A stretch of DNA of 64,000 bases from Owenia fusiformis. Lineage: Eukaryota > Annelida > Polychaeta > Sabellida > Oweniidae. The position numbers were made by a program, and so were the translations under genes. The notes under the pieces are model-generated. The model saw only the letters and a program-made list of their open reading frames with translations. It did not search any database and was not told the origin of the DNA. The stretch is from the NCBI GenBank assembly GCA_903813345.2, contig CAIIXF020000010.1:32456425-32520424 (forward strand), in the 5' to 3' direction. This document shows, piece by piece, positions 1 through 11,909 of the stretch (positions are counted from its first letter, which is position 1; every line of letters starts with the position of its first letter).

Positions 1-279
1 GTATTCAACATTTTAAATAACGTAGCAAATACATAAATAACTGCCAATAAAATGGCAAAAACGTTAGGTTCGTGTGTTATACTTCAATTGACATTTGAAA
101 CAATTACAAGTATATGTTGGGCACTTAAAAGTACTGGTTCATTACAAAAGTTCTGAATATGAAAGGTTTGATGATTTTCTAAATAGCCAACCCAAACAGG
201 CTTTTACAAGCAATTCAGAAGGGACTTGAAAAACTTATGGCGGGGTATTATGTCTTAAATATCATACAATCAAAAACGT

Positions 280-3200
280 TTACAAACCTTCGGGTTGGCA
301 CTTCAGAGGTTCTTCAGACCAGGAACCATCAGATTGGCATTCGATTTCTTCAAAACCTCCTTCTTTAGAAAACATGTTCAAACATTCTAGCTGTATGATG
401 GTACCGGCTGTGTATTGTTGTTGCGCAGATACCACGCCTGCATTGATAGCATCCGGGTCTTGGCAAAACACCGGCGCGTCGGTTGGAGTTGTAGGTGTCG
501 TTTGGGTTGAGGGAGTGGTAGGCGTGCTTTGAGATGTGGGGCTAGTTGGAGATGTGGAGCTATTTTGAGAAGTGGTGCTACTTTGAGTCGATGGAGTGGT
601 TTCAGTTGTGTTTGATGTGTCTGTAATATAGTACGTAAAATAGATTGACATCGATGCTTTAAGGAATAAATAATGATAGGCCATTCAATATGGTGAAATT
701 CAGCACGAGTTGGACAGAATGTTGTACAAAGCACGAACCGAAGGTGAGTGCATTTGTACTAACATTCTGTCCAACGAGTGCTGAATTTCACCATATTGAA
801 TGGCCTATCATTATTTATTCCGATTCAAACATAAAAATTAGTAAAAGCCGTGTCTGTGGAACGGGCATGAAGGAAGAATACGCATGCTGTCAAGATTCTG
901 AAGTCGGCCGGAAAAATTTTAGAATTTGTTTGGGCTGTTCTATTTATACGGTGTATGCAAACATGGAGTGTTGATAAAATAGTTACAGTAGTTACGGAGG
1001 GAGTAAAAAAGAACAGCTATCCCCGGACAGAGCCCCAGATGTGCAGCTGAGATGTGACGTCACTCAAAACAATTCAAATTGCAGATTGAATAGAGCATGG
1101 TCGTGCATCTATGGAGAATTAGAGAACGTTCTATATTGGCTATGCTGCATTCTGATTGGTTGGGAAATTCGAATAGAGCACGGTCATGTTTGAATTTGTA
1201 TTTTACATGATATGTTGATCTTTTTTTTTATCCTGACCAGGAATAAATAATGTACACTAAGGCCCTCATCTCCTTGAATTTGACGTTAAGAGAAGTGAAG
1301 AAATTGGACCATTTCGTCATAGTTACGCATAGGATGAAAAAATTGAGAGCACCGCTGCACCGTTACCGAAAATGGCCGAGCGGAATTACTATACGATTCT
1401 CCCGTTAGCATTGGTTATCTTCGGTTGCGATCCAACAATCGTTATCCCATGAAAAAGTCAAACTTACCTGGACAAACCTTTTCAAATACAATTTCCAATA
1501 TGGTTGCGTTAGCAAGCGTTATAGAAGTATCACCAAAGTTGACGAAATCGCATGTATAATACAATCCATCAAACATTGCAAACGAGCATTCAGAATCCAG
1601 ATAACACGATCTAGAACAAGAGTAGGGCTTGTCTATGCTTGCTTGCCTATGTGTAGTAGATGTGATTTGTTTAGGTACTTCATCAAGCAAATGACATTGA
1701 CCTAAAACAAGAGATACACAAAATTGAAGAAACATGTATGTCTTGAACTGGACTGGAATAAAGAACAGAATCAATAGGCTTGTATTGGAGGTGGTGAAGA
1801 ACCATGGTATTTCTGAATGTACCTTCTGTTTTCTCGCACATATATTGCAGTGCCATGGAACAAGTTTCGAGGGACCATTTAAAGCCATCATTCGTATCCG
1901 CCTTCACACAGTAGTTTTCAAGAGGGTTTTGAGCCAATGCCCAGTTCTCAAATTCCGGGGCTGTTCCATTATTCCACCCAAGACTTCCATGAATGGTTGG
2001 ATCATTGGAGAGACCAATCCACACATACCTATATTTGGTCATATTAAGTGGACATATAAGGAACGTTAAAGTGTAGAGCATTTCAGAGGGAATCACAAAC
2101 GATAACCTAACATTCAATAATTACGAATGATTCTTTGATAACTTTACTATAAGTGTGTCATCTGCTCTTTTCTCATTTTTCAAATACACTCTAACTAAAC
2201 GAAGTAAAACATAAATGACAAAACAAAATATACAGTATCTTTTATCTGCTCAGTATTTTTAATTTAAAGAATGGGTATCGATATGGCGAAATTTTTGAAC
2301 ACACGTTTCTCTTAAACCAGTCATCAAAAAATTCTGAAAATCTTACAAATTGCCAATTCCATCTTTTGAATGGTAACAATATAATTTGAAATAGACATAC
2401 ATACTTTCATCTATATTGTTTTAAAAAACACATCAAACACTTGTTTTGTTCTTGGTATCATGTTTCCAGTATCATGTATCATGTATCTATTTTGGGGGAA
2501 TTTTGTTTTAATTTTTTGAATACTTTTTTAAAATAAACCAAAAATTCCTTTGTATAACTTTAATATTGAGAGGTCCAAAAATATGTTGTATATGCTATTT
2601 TGTTCCAACAAGGTTCGGAAAGACATTTTATTTCATTCTCAAGAATTGGTAGAAAGGAGCAAAAACAATTGCACTAAAAAAACAATTATTTTAAACAAAA
2701 ACAGTTATGTAAAATATTTCTAAATAATTTTCGCATTAAATTGTTGTCATTCACTCAACATTACATAAAATACCATGTTTTTTACAGAATGTTTCCAATG
2801 ATTGGTTTAAGAGAAAAACATCGATGAATCCAGTTCTCCATATCGATACCTATCCTTTCTCATACTTCTGCTGTTGGTATTCTTGGTTCCTTTATTTATT
2901 TATTTTTTTATTTCCATTTACTTATTGATGCAGTATCTATTCTATCCATGACTTATATCTAAACAACTCTAAATCATGACCAACCTTCGTCCGATTGGCA
3001 ATTTTATGGTTTTCTACGTACCCATTAGAATTTGGAGGTGGATTATGTTGCAAAAATATATTTTCATCCTCGATATCGATTTCGGCAAGCTGTCCGCCCA
3101 ATGTTTCGCATTGATTTTGAGCATCGGTATATGTCCTGGTATCTGAGGGCTCAGATATCCAGTAACATGTCTCGTATGGGTCGTAATAGGAGACACCCTT

Positions 3201-6200
3201 GTCTGTAAATAAGAATTTTATTTAGCTATAACAACAAAAACAACAACAAACATATAAGACACCCATAAACATAATTAAAGGTAAGCTAAAATCACCATTG
3301 ATCGCATATGGATATATAAGCAGAAGTACCAACGGGAAAGGACCAAAAGTTGTAATGGAACTTAGCAATGGAACTCATTCTGGAGTATTTTAAATTAGGA
3401 ATTGATTTCAGTGTACAGTACTTTCAAGTTTAGTCTTGACAGGAAAGAGTATTGCCTCATCCATTTGTAATCAAAGACATTTATGAATAAGTTCGTTAGA
3501 AGCCACTTAATTCTGGGGGGATATTTTAGTAAAGCTAAGTTCACACCAACGGCGCTTTGGTGGCGCTTTAATGCGACGTGCAAAGCCGCTTCGCCACATT
3601 AAAGCGCCATCAAAGCGCCGTTGGTGTGAACTTCGCTTTTAAGATATATATCATTGAGACAATTCAATTTTGGGGAAACATTTTCTAACTAGATAACGTA
3701 ATAACAATCATGTCTGCATAATTTTCTTCTATTAAGACTTTTGACTTAGTTAAGAAAGTGTACTGATATTTGTGATGTGCCCAATATCCCACACATATTA
3801 TACAATATATGTTTGTATAAGGTATATAAATGCTTTTTCTTAATGCGACATTTTTTGGCTTATTTTCAAACGATTTTTTAATTTCTTCAACACATTGGTA
3901 TTTTCATTTCATTAGTGTAAATTATTACTTAACAATTAATGTGCGGGACAACTAAGATTTTATTTGAAATGAATTCACAATTGGTTCAACAAAAAGTCCT
4001 CCAAGATATATGTTTTGAAATTAAATTGAAATGTGCGAATTTTGATAACATTGATACACAATGCGATTTAAACTTTAGACATTTAAGTTAATAACATCTT
4101 ATTATTCTTTCTTTAGACAAATGATACATTGAAAGTCTGCCCAAATAGCAAATCACATTTTAGCAAGGGTCTGTGTAAACTGCATGAAACCAATAAGGGC
4201 CAGAGTTACTCGAAGCCTGGTTGCAGTTTGCACACTTCGTTTTAGCAAAAGAACTTGTTGATAGCATCGACATCTCCAATCAAAATCTTAATGTGATATC
4301 GATCAAATCAGAAATATTGTAATCATATTATCAGAAAAACACACATTACACATACTATAGGTATATAATATAAGAGCCATTCTATATGATCTTCAATAAT
4401 GTTTGATTTAATCATAGATTTTGTTTTTTCAAACATTGCCAAACATTCTTATATGCAATTATTGTAAATAGCTACTTACTATTTTGCGTATTTGCAAAGA
4501 ACCAATAATTGAACTCATCAAGGCTGGTATTTGTAGTGCAAGACACGTGTGACCAACCATCACATTGCAATGTTTTGAAGTTGTAATTGTATGATGTACA
4601 ATTGCCATCGTTCGTGCATGCCTGGTCACAATCTGAGAGACTTGCGTAGGTCCCTGTTGCAGCTTCCACTGGGCCCTGACCTTGACATTGAGTCATGAGG
4701 CCTCTTGAGAGGGAATCTGTCATATCTCCTGAAATGATAAAAAAGGTCAAATATGTAAACAACTAAATAATTTAATTAAATCTTTCAAAAGTTATAATAG
4801 TCTATCTTTATATCCACTTTGACAGTTTTTGGGAAGGTTTTAGGGACCGTGTTCAAACATGAATAGTTGTGAAAATTACGATTACTTTCACCATTTTTAT
4901 ATGAACAGTTATACAGAAGGTGTCCAAATGTCAATAGTTTTGAAAATGACAATAATTTACCCCTCCCCCTCCCATTTCGTTCAAGCCGTTGCGTTTTACA
5001 AAATAATAACCACATGAATGATTAATATTGGCAAACAACAAAAGGGAATAATATGTTTTGTCCTTTGTAGTCGACTCTAGTTTAAAGGCGGTCATGTTGG
5101 CAGTTCATAGACAAATACAAGAATACTAAACAGGGGAAATAATGAGAAAGAGAGAAAAACATTATCTATAATTCATACATTCAATCAGACAATTTCGAAA
5201 CCGAAAAACGAGTAGATAAACCGGTTTGATTTTGTCACGTATTTAACAAATTCATGGATTTTTCCCCGACACTTCTCTGCCAGGAAATTATATTTTTCTG
5301 TTATCGCAGTAGTTATAGCTAAAGATATAAGACCACGTTTTGTCATCTGACCATTTTTGCCGTTAGTGTTATGAAAAATACGTTTCCCGGATTAGGGTTA
5401 AGATATATCATTGTATGATTTTCAAAATAGCACACATTTTGATTTCTTTGGAAACTTTGTCGCACTAATAAATTCTGCGCCAATACATAAACAATTTAAG
5501 AAAAAAAGTAATTAAACTCGCAATTCGGTGCTTTGGGCAAATTGAAAGAGCACCAAGAATGTTAAATGAATGCCTTTAACTTCAACAATGTCCATGTTTA
5601 GCTGAATAAAACAAGGACTATTTGAAGTACTATGCAATAAAAATGAAATAATAGGAATCAGCTAAATTGTTTCCTCTATGTAATAGAGTTCTTATAGAAT
5701 ATAACCTCAAAAAGCTCATTCCAAGAGTAAAACTATTTGTGTTTGTGTATGAATCAAATCACTGCCATTTTAATGTTTTCATAACAAGTTAGTACACAAT
5801 TCAAAACGGTATTTCAGGTAAGATCCATATTTCGGCAATGTGGGGTTTCAAAAGCATAGAGTCCACCATGCATTGATTATCATGCAAACTATTACTTACT
5901 TGCCCAATGTTTCTCATAGCATGAACAGCTGCTGGAAGGACAACCTCCAATTACATCTAAAAGATAAACATAATACATTTTTATTATTCTGAAAACAAAA
6001 AGCAACATTAAGAAATCAAAATATTCGTGCAGATGATGAAGAAGTGAATGATATTAAAATCTAGTTCAGTGTTTTTAAGAAGGTGACTACGACATATTAT
6101 TAGATCTTACTTGTAAATAAATCAATAATTATATTTCATTGATTAAATTCTGAACATCTGTTTTATTTGTGTTCACTTCACGAGTTAAATTTAATTTACA

Positions 6201-7433
6201 GTCATCATTTTTTCTCATTACAGTTATGATCCAAATCGTAATGCTACAAAACCACTGGTTTGGAATAAATGCTTCGAAACATTTTTATGTCTCAAACATT
6301 ATCTCATTTAATGTTCCATACACTTTAAAACAATTATTTAAATATCAATCATCAATCTTTTTTGAAAAAATGTTAAGAAATGATTATCATGCTATTGTTT
6401 TTACTACCACAAGGTATACAGTACATCAGGTGTTATATGTATTACGTCATATTTTAGTCCATTCGCTCACATTTTGAAAAACTACTGAGGAATAAAGAAG
6501 CATGTTTAGTTTTTCACAAACTAGATTTTATAAGTAGGTAATTCATTTTGACGTTATATATAATCATCAATTAATACTTTTATAATGAATCCCTTGGTCT
6601 CGGGTCACAATGCTGACGTACTCTATTCATTATGTTAAAAAGGTGATCAATATACTATTCAAGTGACTCATCTCAGTAAACATTTAGAGTCATGTCAACA
6701 CACTTACAGAAAACAAATTTACAGTAAAGGAGACACTCAAGATTATAAATCCTGAACATTTTACACACGAATACTGAAAATGTTTACATCACGAAGATTA
6801 TTATTACGCTATTAAAAATGCGTAAAGCTTCTAGGAACCAGCCACATTCCTTGAAAGGATGGGACTAGATTTTCGTCATTCTTCTGTAACCGTCCAAAAT
6901 CGTTATCCTTTATTTTATATCAATGACCGCCGCTTAATTTATACCTATAAAAAGTCCCGTGATAATACAGGCTATCCTTTCTTCTTGATTTTTAAAAGTG
7001 CGTTGGATTCCTTATCAACAGTTGTCATAGCGACCATATCTTAGACACATGCTCGCCATGTACAATTTTAATTTTATCACATAACTCAATTTGTTTGAGA
7101 ATAGGGCGTCACTTGAACCAAATAGTAATAAACATTCAACTTACCCCCTCCGAGATGGTACACGATGTATAGGTACTGTAATTAGAAATTAACATTGGAG
7201 TTAGTTATTTGGGGAGTCATAAAGGTGCTGTAGAATCTTTATTGATTTTATTAATACAATAGTAATTCAACTAATAGTATAGTTACAAAAAGTTTAATCA
7301 ACCAATTGTGGTTGTGATGCATTTTTCCTATGGGGAAACTCACTCATCGCAGTCTTAAAGGCCGAATGCATTAACATAAATAAAATAATAAAACCAATAT
7401 ACTTACTAGATATAAGTTTGAGTAACGATTCAT
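280..7433 (-). CDS. Modular extracellular protein: PAN-like, C-type lectin, PAN-like, Thr/Ser-rich, sushi (partial gene model)
   Basis: In coding order the model has exons at 5956-5900, 4728-4480, 3202-3022, 2028-1823, 1701-1468 and 620-288. All junctions agree in phase: most are phase 1, and the two C-type lectin halves join through a phase-2 intron. The product carries a short Cys-rich start, a PAN/apple-like module, one C-type lectin domain, a second PAN-like module, a mucin-like Thr/Ser/Pro stretch and one four-cysteine sushi domain. Such proteins are usually secreted or membrane-anchored and bind glycans or other proteins. The 5' end is uncertain: tiny candidate exons at 7433-7407 (ATG) and 7175-7145 join in phase, but the signal peptide they would give is weak. 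The 3' end is also uncertain, because the last exon either stops at 280 or splices out at 288 towards sequence left of the window. The modular content is well supported; the exact function is unknown. Confidence 0.7.
288..620 (-). CDS. Exon: Thr/Ser-rich linker plus sushi (CCP) domain
   Basis: The acceptor is at 622-621 and the likely donor (GAAG then GTTTGT) at 287. The exon is 333 bp with phase 1 at both ends. The first 50 or so residues are almost all Thr, Ser, Pro and Gln, a typical O-glycosylated stalk. A sushi domain follows, with four cysteines in the order C...LEC...IEC...W...KC. If the donor is not used, the frame stops at 280 just after the sushi domain, which would be a plausible C-terminus. 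Confidence 0.75.
663..821. repeat. Foldback element, arms about 65 bp
   Basis: The arm 663-729 (GGAATAAATAATGATAGGCC...) is repeated in reverse complement at 751-821, separated by about 20 bp. It lies in the intron about 40 bp upstream of the sushi-exon acceptor. Such near-palindromes are typical of small non-autonomous DNA elements. No transposase is present. Confidence 0.85.
822..1467. other. Intron sequence, no gene seen
   Basis: This is intron between the sushi exon and the second PAN-like exon. A 20-nt motif around GAATAGAGCA-GGTC-TG occurs near 1088 and again near 1172 with small changes. I see no coding signal. Confidence 0.5.
1468..1701 (-). CDS. Exon: PAN/apple-like module
   Basis: The acceptor TTTTAG is at 1707-1702 and the donor CAG-GTAAG at 1467. 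The exon is 234 bp with phase 1 at both ends. It encodes about 78 residues with the cysteine pattern of a PAN/apple-like fold (QCHLL, SCSRSCYLDSECSF, YTCDF, VCP). It joins in frame to the lectin exon on one side (CEKTEG-QCHLL) and to the Thr-rich exon on the other. Confidence 0.75.
1823..2028 (-). CDS. Exon: C-terminal half of C-type lectin domain
   Basis: The encoded stretch has YVWIGL near its start, LGWNNG, ENYCVKA, WSLETC and YMCEK, the conserved second half of a C-type lectin fold including the WIGL-type motif and the last two cysteines. No EPN or QPD calcium/sugar-specificity triplet is visible, so calcium-dependent sugar binding is uncertain. The acceptor ATATAG is just above 2028 and the donor is at 1822. 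The first base completes the codon begun in the exon ending at 3022. Confidence 0.85.
2029..3021. other. Intron inside the C-type lectin domain
   Basis: AT-rich intron splitting the lectin fold. A weak inverted relation exists between about 2270-2350 (gaatgggtatcgatatggcg, aaaccagtcatc) and about 2795-2855 (gattggtttaagag, tccatatcgatacctatcc), which suggests the ends of a decayed inverted-repeat element. No coding signal. Confidence 0.5.
3022..3202 (-). CDS. Exon: N-terminal half of C-type lectin domain
   Basis: The acceptor TTTACAG ends at 3203 and the donor AATGG-GTACGT is at 3021. The exon encodes the first half of a C-type lectin domain: YDPYETCYWISE, then YTDAQNQCETLGGQLAEID and the acidic tail EDENIFLQ. 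This matches the usual A-x-x-x-C-x-x-x-G-x-x-L-A helix. It joins in phase to both neighbours (NNKGVSYY upstream, NSNGYVWIGL downstream), which strongly supports the model. Confidence 0.85.
3537..3633. repeat. GC-rich perfect inverted repeat, 37-bp arms
   Basis: The arm 3537-3573 (AAGTTCACACCAACGGCGC...) returns as its exact reverse complement at 3597-3633, with a 23-bp spacer. It stands out by base composition from the AT-rich intron. Most likely a miniature foldback element. Confidence 0.9.
3634..4479. other. Intron sequence, no gene seen
   Basis: AT-rich intron between the first PAN-like exon and the first lectin exon. I see no coding or clear repeat signal. Confidence 0.5.
4480..4728 (-). 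CDS. Exon: PAN/apple-like module
   Basis: The acceptor ATTTCAG is at 4729-4730 and the donor is ATA-GTAAGT. The exon is 249 bp and phase 1 at both ends. It has a cysteine pattern of the PAN/apple type (TQCQGQ, SDCDQACTNDGNCTSYNY, LQCDGW, SCTTN), followed by a short tail leading into the lectin domain. Confidence 0.75.
4729..5899. other. Intron sequence, no gene seen
   Basis: AT-rich intron. Short ORFs here have no recognisable content. Confidence 0.45.
5900..5956 (-). CDS. Small Cys-rich exon, 57 bp
   Basis: The acceptor CTTTTAG ends at 5957 and the donor GCAA-GTAAGT is at 5899. The exon is 57 bp, phase 1 at both ends, and encodes VIGGCPSSSCSCYEKHWA. It joins in frame to the exon at 4728. 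It is too short for domain recognition, but good splice sites and matching phase make it likely. Confidence 0.55.
7145..7433 (-). CDS. Candidate 5' exons of the lectin gene (7433-7407 and 7175-7145)
   Basis: An ATG at 7433 opens a 27-nt segment ending at a GTAAGT donor (7406). A 31-nt segment 7175-7145 has a TTACAG acceptor and a GTAAGT donor and would continue the frame into the 5956-5900 exon (giving ...HLGGG-D-VIGG). The resulting N-terminus is Tyr/Leu-rich and only weakly like a signal peptide. This is phase and splice-site inference only. The true first exon may lie further right. Confidence 0.22.
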
Positions 7434-9681
7434 TTCTTTTTCTTACTTTCAGCAGCTATAATTTTCCAATTTCATCATTTTCTTAGGACAATAAGCAGTA
7501 ATCCACATTATGAAAAAATATATTCTAATCTGTCATGGTATGCTACAAATTTCGTTTATAACATTCCTTTATAAACTGACATATGGCGCGATGAAAAAAA
7601 AGTTGGGAAGAATTAGAAAAGGCTCATTAATATTTTAACAAGCAAAAATTTCGGTTTTGACAACGATTAAATATTGAATGGCTTATTCTTCATTTGCCTA
7701 TCAACATTTAAATATTTATTTGTTCTTTTGTATTTGTTGTTACTTTGCTAAGCAACAGAAATTGTTCTCTGAAAGAACGTTGGTACACTAAATTATGATA
7801 TTTTCAAAACATCTGTCTAAAATATAATTGTCCAAAATGAAATATGGTAATGGTATAATGGTAATTTTGGTTTTAATTATCGTCAAACAGATTTAACAGA
7901 CTCTATTATCCAATTAAGTATTTTTACAATTTTAATATTGAGCATATAAAAGCACATGTATTATATATCTTTATCATTCCCACAGAGTATGGTCCTTTTA
8001 CATAGCATTTAGAAACGACCATATTGTGATACCAATTACGTTTTCAATCAGATGAATTATATATATGGGGCTTTCAATACAATTCTTTCACCATATTTTC
8101 TGAATACAATATTCTAATTTCCGAGTCGTTGTGTACAAAACATGACATTATTTTAAAGATTAACACATTTTTAATTTTGTAGTGTTTTTATTCATTTTTA
8201 TTTTTATTGTATAGTTACAGATATCAAAACTTTACGAGACAAGTACATGTATTAGAACACGAATTATGTGACGGATACTTCCAACAAACATGTATATATA
8301 TATACAGCAGACATGTATACACAATAAACATGTTTAAAAAATTAAAACACATTAAAGTAGTTCCGTACTCTCACAAAATATAACAATTCGAGGAAATGTC
8401 ATGAACACCTTTCAATCAAAACATTTCGATTTTGAACTATGTAGTCTATGTATCATAATGTGTAAACATTCATATAAAAATATGCAAATATCAACCGTTT
8501 CAATAATAATCGGCAATGATAACCATGCACCTTACAAAAACTGCTATATACGGATTTACCCTAAAATCAAAATATTGCTGATGCTATTGAAATGTCAAAG
8601 CAATATTAATATAAAATTTACAAATAGATGTCAACCCACATCCAGTTCACAATGGCACTTATAATTAAGCACCCGAGTTCTCTTTCGCATCGTTTCTATG
8701 ATACAGTTTCGAAATACTTTTTTCAAGTAAATTAAACCTTAATAAATATCAAGAAACCACGGTACAATATAATCTGGAGAATCCATAACAGTGCAATAAA
8801 CCCGTGGTCTTTTAAACTTAAAGGAGTTTCAATCATATATTTTAAAAAAAAATTCTAACTAAAATAATAAAAACAATAAAAATACACAAATGTTTTGTAT
8901 TACTAAAACATTTGTTGATCTACTTTGCACTGTAATCGTTATTTTCTTTTTCAGAGTTAAATGGTCGTCATGGTAAATGGCATGGGAATTGTCTTAGAAG
9001 ACACTCATAGTACTTATATTCTTTAACAAATAATCATATTTGTTATAGGCTTATTACCCATATTGGGCATGAAATGGGAATTTTCTAGCAATATATGCTG
9101 ATACCAAAAATTACATCCCATACATAAACATATTGATTTAATGCTTATTACCAATGCTAGACTTATAGCAATATCAGGCTTAGACGTGTATGAAACGTGT
9201 ATACCCTAAATACTTGAACACTCATTTTGAGTCTCATCACACCATTCTGTCTTCAACTAGAAAACATTATAGAAGGCCATGATTTTTCATGATCCTCGTA
9301 CACTACACCCCAATATATAATCAGATCTTGTGGGTCCTCTTACATCAGATTTTGATCGTTATCGTTAGAGTTAACACTCACAAATGAACTATGTGAGTTA
9401 TTTTCACAATTTACACATGTCAAAACACATGCTTTGCTTTCAGACCCAACAGTTTTTCCACATATATGCTGTCTCTTTTCATCCGAACTTAAGTCTGTAT
9501 TCTCTTTCTGTACTTTATAATTTTGCGTAGATTGTATTGACTTGCCTTGTCTCGTATCAAAGATGTCAAATCCGTCTGGAAATAGATATTAAAACATTCA
9601 TTAGGACAGGTCGTGGGGAGAAACTGTAACAATCGGTTGTATTGACATTCATTATTAAACAGGATTTCAGCCTTATGTGTA

Positions 9682-9777
9682 GCCTTGCCCAAGTCGGTAT
9701 TTTTTACTTATCTGATTTTGAATTGTTAGGTTATAATAGAAATCAAGATAAGTAAAAGAGACCGACTTGTGCAAGGC
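9682..9777. repeat. Palindromic MITE, copy 1
   Basis: About 96 bp. It starts GCCTTGCCCAAGTCGGT and ends with the near reverse complement (CCGACTTGTGCAAGGC). The interior is also largely self-complementary around TACTTATCTGATTT and AATCAAGATAAGTA. A second copy in the opposite sense lies at 15235-15325. Confidence 0.85.
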
Positions 9778-9917
9778 TCGATGTACATAACGTGTGGGGA
9801 CAAATAGTATGAGTGCATCTCGAACTACCTCAGGAGATGAATGGATATTTTTGTATCCAACCCGCTGCCGAAGAGGTCCAAGTAATACATATCCCGATCG
9901 TTTTTTGGGAAACAATA

Positions 9918-10047
9918 GGGAGTTTAAGCTTGCATACAAAATCAAAACGCCAACCTAAACGCATGATCAATTGCCCATACAAAAGCATCGCTTAAATATT
10001 TTCCGTTCACGTTTAGGTTGTGAAAAACGTTGCTAGCTTAAACTCCC
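9918..10047. repeat. Small inverted-repeat element
   Basis: The ends are GGGAGTTTAAGCT (9918-9930) and AGCTTAAACTCCC (10035-10047). An inner pair CAACCTAAACG / CGTTTAGGTTG is also inverted. Likely a non-autonomous element of about 130 bp. Confidence 0.7.
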
Positions 10048-11684
10048 TTTTGTATCTAAAACCGCCAAAAAAGCACACAGAAACAGTATCATGTAAAAGA
10101 TATAATCGAACCTTCAAAATGAATATCCATGATTGACATACTACTGTTAAGCACATCACATCTGAATTTCTAAACGAAAAAGACTAGATCAGATAGAACT
10201 TTGCAATATTAAGCGCAAAAGCCAAAGGGAAGGGTGACTGAAATCTTTAAAGAAACCCAACAAGAAAAGCAAACTGTAAGAGTAAATCTGTCATAAGAAA
10301 AGTAGACCCTATATATCCCCAAACCATGATCTAACGTGAAAAGAAACAATGTCTAACACCCCCTCCCCCCTCCAATCGAGAACCAATATCACAATCCAGG
10401 ACAAGAACACCAAGGGACATTTCATTCATACTGAAGTCATTACAATACATGTTGAAGAAAAATTGATATCCAATACTCATAACACCAAAATGGTTGTAGA
10501 TACTAGTACTCATAAAAGATTATTTTAATTTTTACTCATAAAAGAGTATTGAGTCTCAAATGATGTGGGATAGATAAAATCCAGTCTCGAAGTCCATAAT
10601 TTAGGCAATTCAGAGGGTCAGCATCCGTTCGCAAAGCCATCATCATAATCCATAAAACAACAATTTACAATGGTCATCAGGAGAAAACTATGGCTGGTTT
10701 CGATCCCTATTTCTCAACCATTAATGCCATAGCCGGGATCCACCTCAAAAGATGCCAAGTGAAAAAATTGTGAGTTCATTGCCAATTTATTAGACCATTC
10801 CTACATCCTTCAGCATCTCAAGTGGTAAAATTTGAAATTTCGAAATTAATGACTTGTACTTTTCAGCAAAGCTCAGAAAGGATTTCTTAAGTTTTTACAA
10901 GTATAACCTTGACCTAACAGTTTGATCACTAAAATATGGTGTCTTGATTTGAAATCTAGATATTTTGAACACGCCCTGCTAGAATATAATTGATCGGTCA
11001 TTGTGATGTTCTATTTAATTATTCATAGTCAACAGGCAATCATCAACATTCAAAGTTTTTTGTTGCTTTGCATAGTTCCTTTTTTTGTTTTCCAGGTAGT
11101 AACAAGTACCTCATGATTGATATATCAATTAAAAGATCGAAGGAACATCTGACACTTCCTTACGATCCATAATATAATACAATTTCTGATTTCTGATTGA
11201 TTATAGATGATTAGAACTGAGATGTTTTCATTTGGTTGGAAGAGAACTGTTGCTAATTAGTAAATTTTATTTTTATAAAATGGTTAAAATAAATATGACA
11301 TTGAATCCTGTATATCATGTATAAGAGGCGTTACAAAATCTCACAGACTTAAAAACGTGAAAAACGTATTTATAAGACTGCGAATGCTTACCTTAAATAT
11401 GATTTTGAATTTTGGAACCTGATGAGGTAGAATGTACCTCTGTAAGTATGGAATACACCTGTTATGTACGGTCGGCTCTGGATATAGGGTTTATCCATCG
11501 GCTAATACTAACGTGGTACTGTGGTCCCTCGGGAGATACACATATGTCCATTGGGATAAACCCTGTATCCAAACCTCCCATGACATAACCCTTATATGTT
11601 GCATAACTGTGATTGCCTTCATATGGGCTCTATATTTTCTTTAAGGTATGACAAAAAACTGATTTGATAACTATTGCGGACACC

Positions 11685-11909
11685 TTACATAATCCTGAAT
11701 AAATACTTACAATCGGGGGCTGGAATGATTCTAAACGAACAGAAGTGGACAGTCATTCGAATAAGGTACCAATACGCTCGTCTATAGGTGCTTTTCATTA
11801 CTCCATACACAAGTGGGTTGACGGCAACACTCATATTTACAATTCTGGAGGACCAGAATTCAGCAACAGGAAGTGACGTAGCATATTTGAGACTCAACAT
11901 CTTGGTCAC
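11685..11909 (-). CDS. GPCR exon 3: TM7 and C-tail
   Basis: The acceptor TTTTTTCAG ends at 11910. The exon encodes the end of extracellular loop 3, TM7 with RIVNMSVAVNPLVYG, and a basic tail YRRAYWYLIR, then a stop at 11687-11685. An alternative end at 11711 exists where GATT is followed by GTAAGTAT. Confidence 0.8.
   Translation of the reverse strand: MTKMLSLKYATSLPVAEFWSSRIVNMSVAVNPLVYGVMKSTYRRAYWYLIRMTVHFCSFRIIPAPDCKYLFRIM

Larger units (their letters stand above)
7434..11684. other. Intergenic, between lectin gene and GPCR last exon
   Basis: AT-rich sequence without a recognisable gene. It contains two small inverted-repeat elements (9682-9777 and 9918-10047). A possible AATAAA-type signal for the GPCR lies on the minus strand at about 11271-11266. 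Confidence 0.5.

Noticed and set aside
5900-11909. GPCR exon 3 spliced into the lectin exons (both phase 1)
   Set aside because: It would put extracellular lectin modules after the cytoplasmic tail, the wrong side of the membrane. Two separate genes is simpler.
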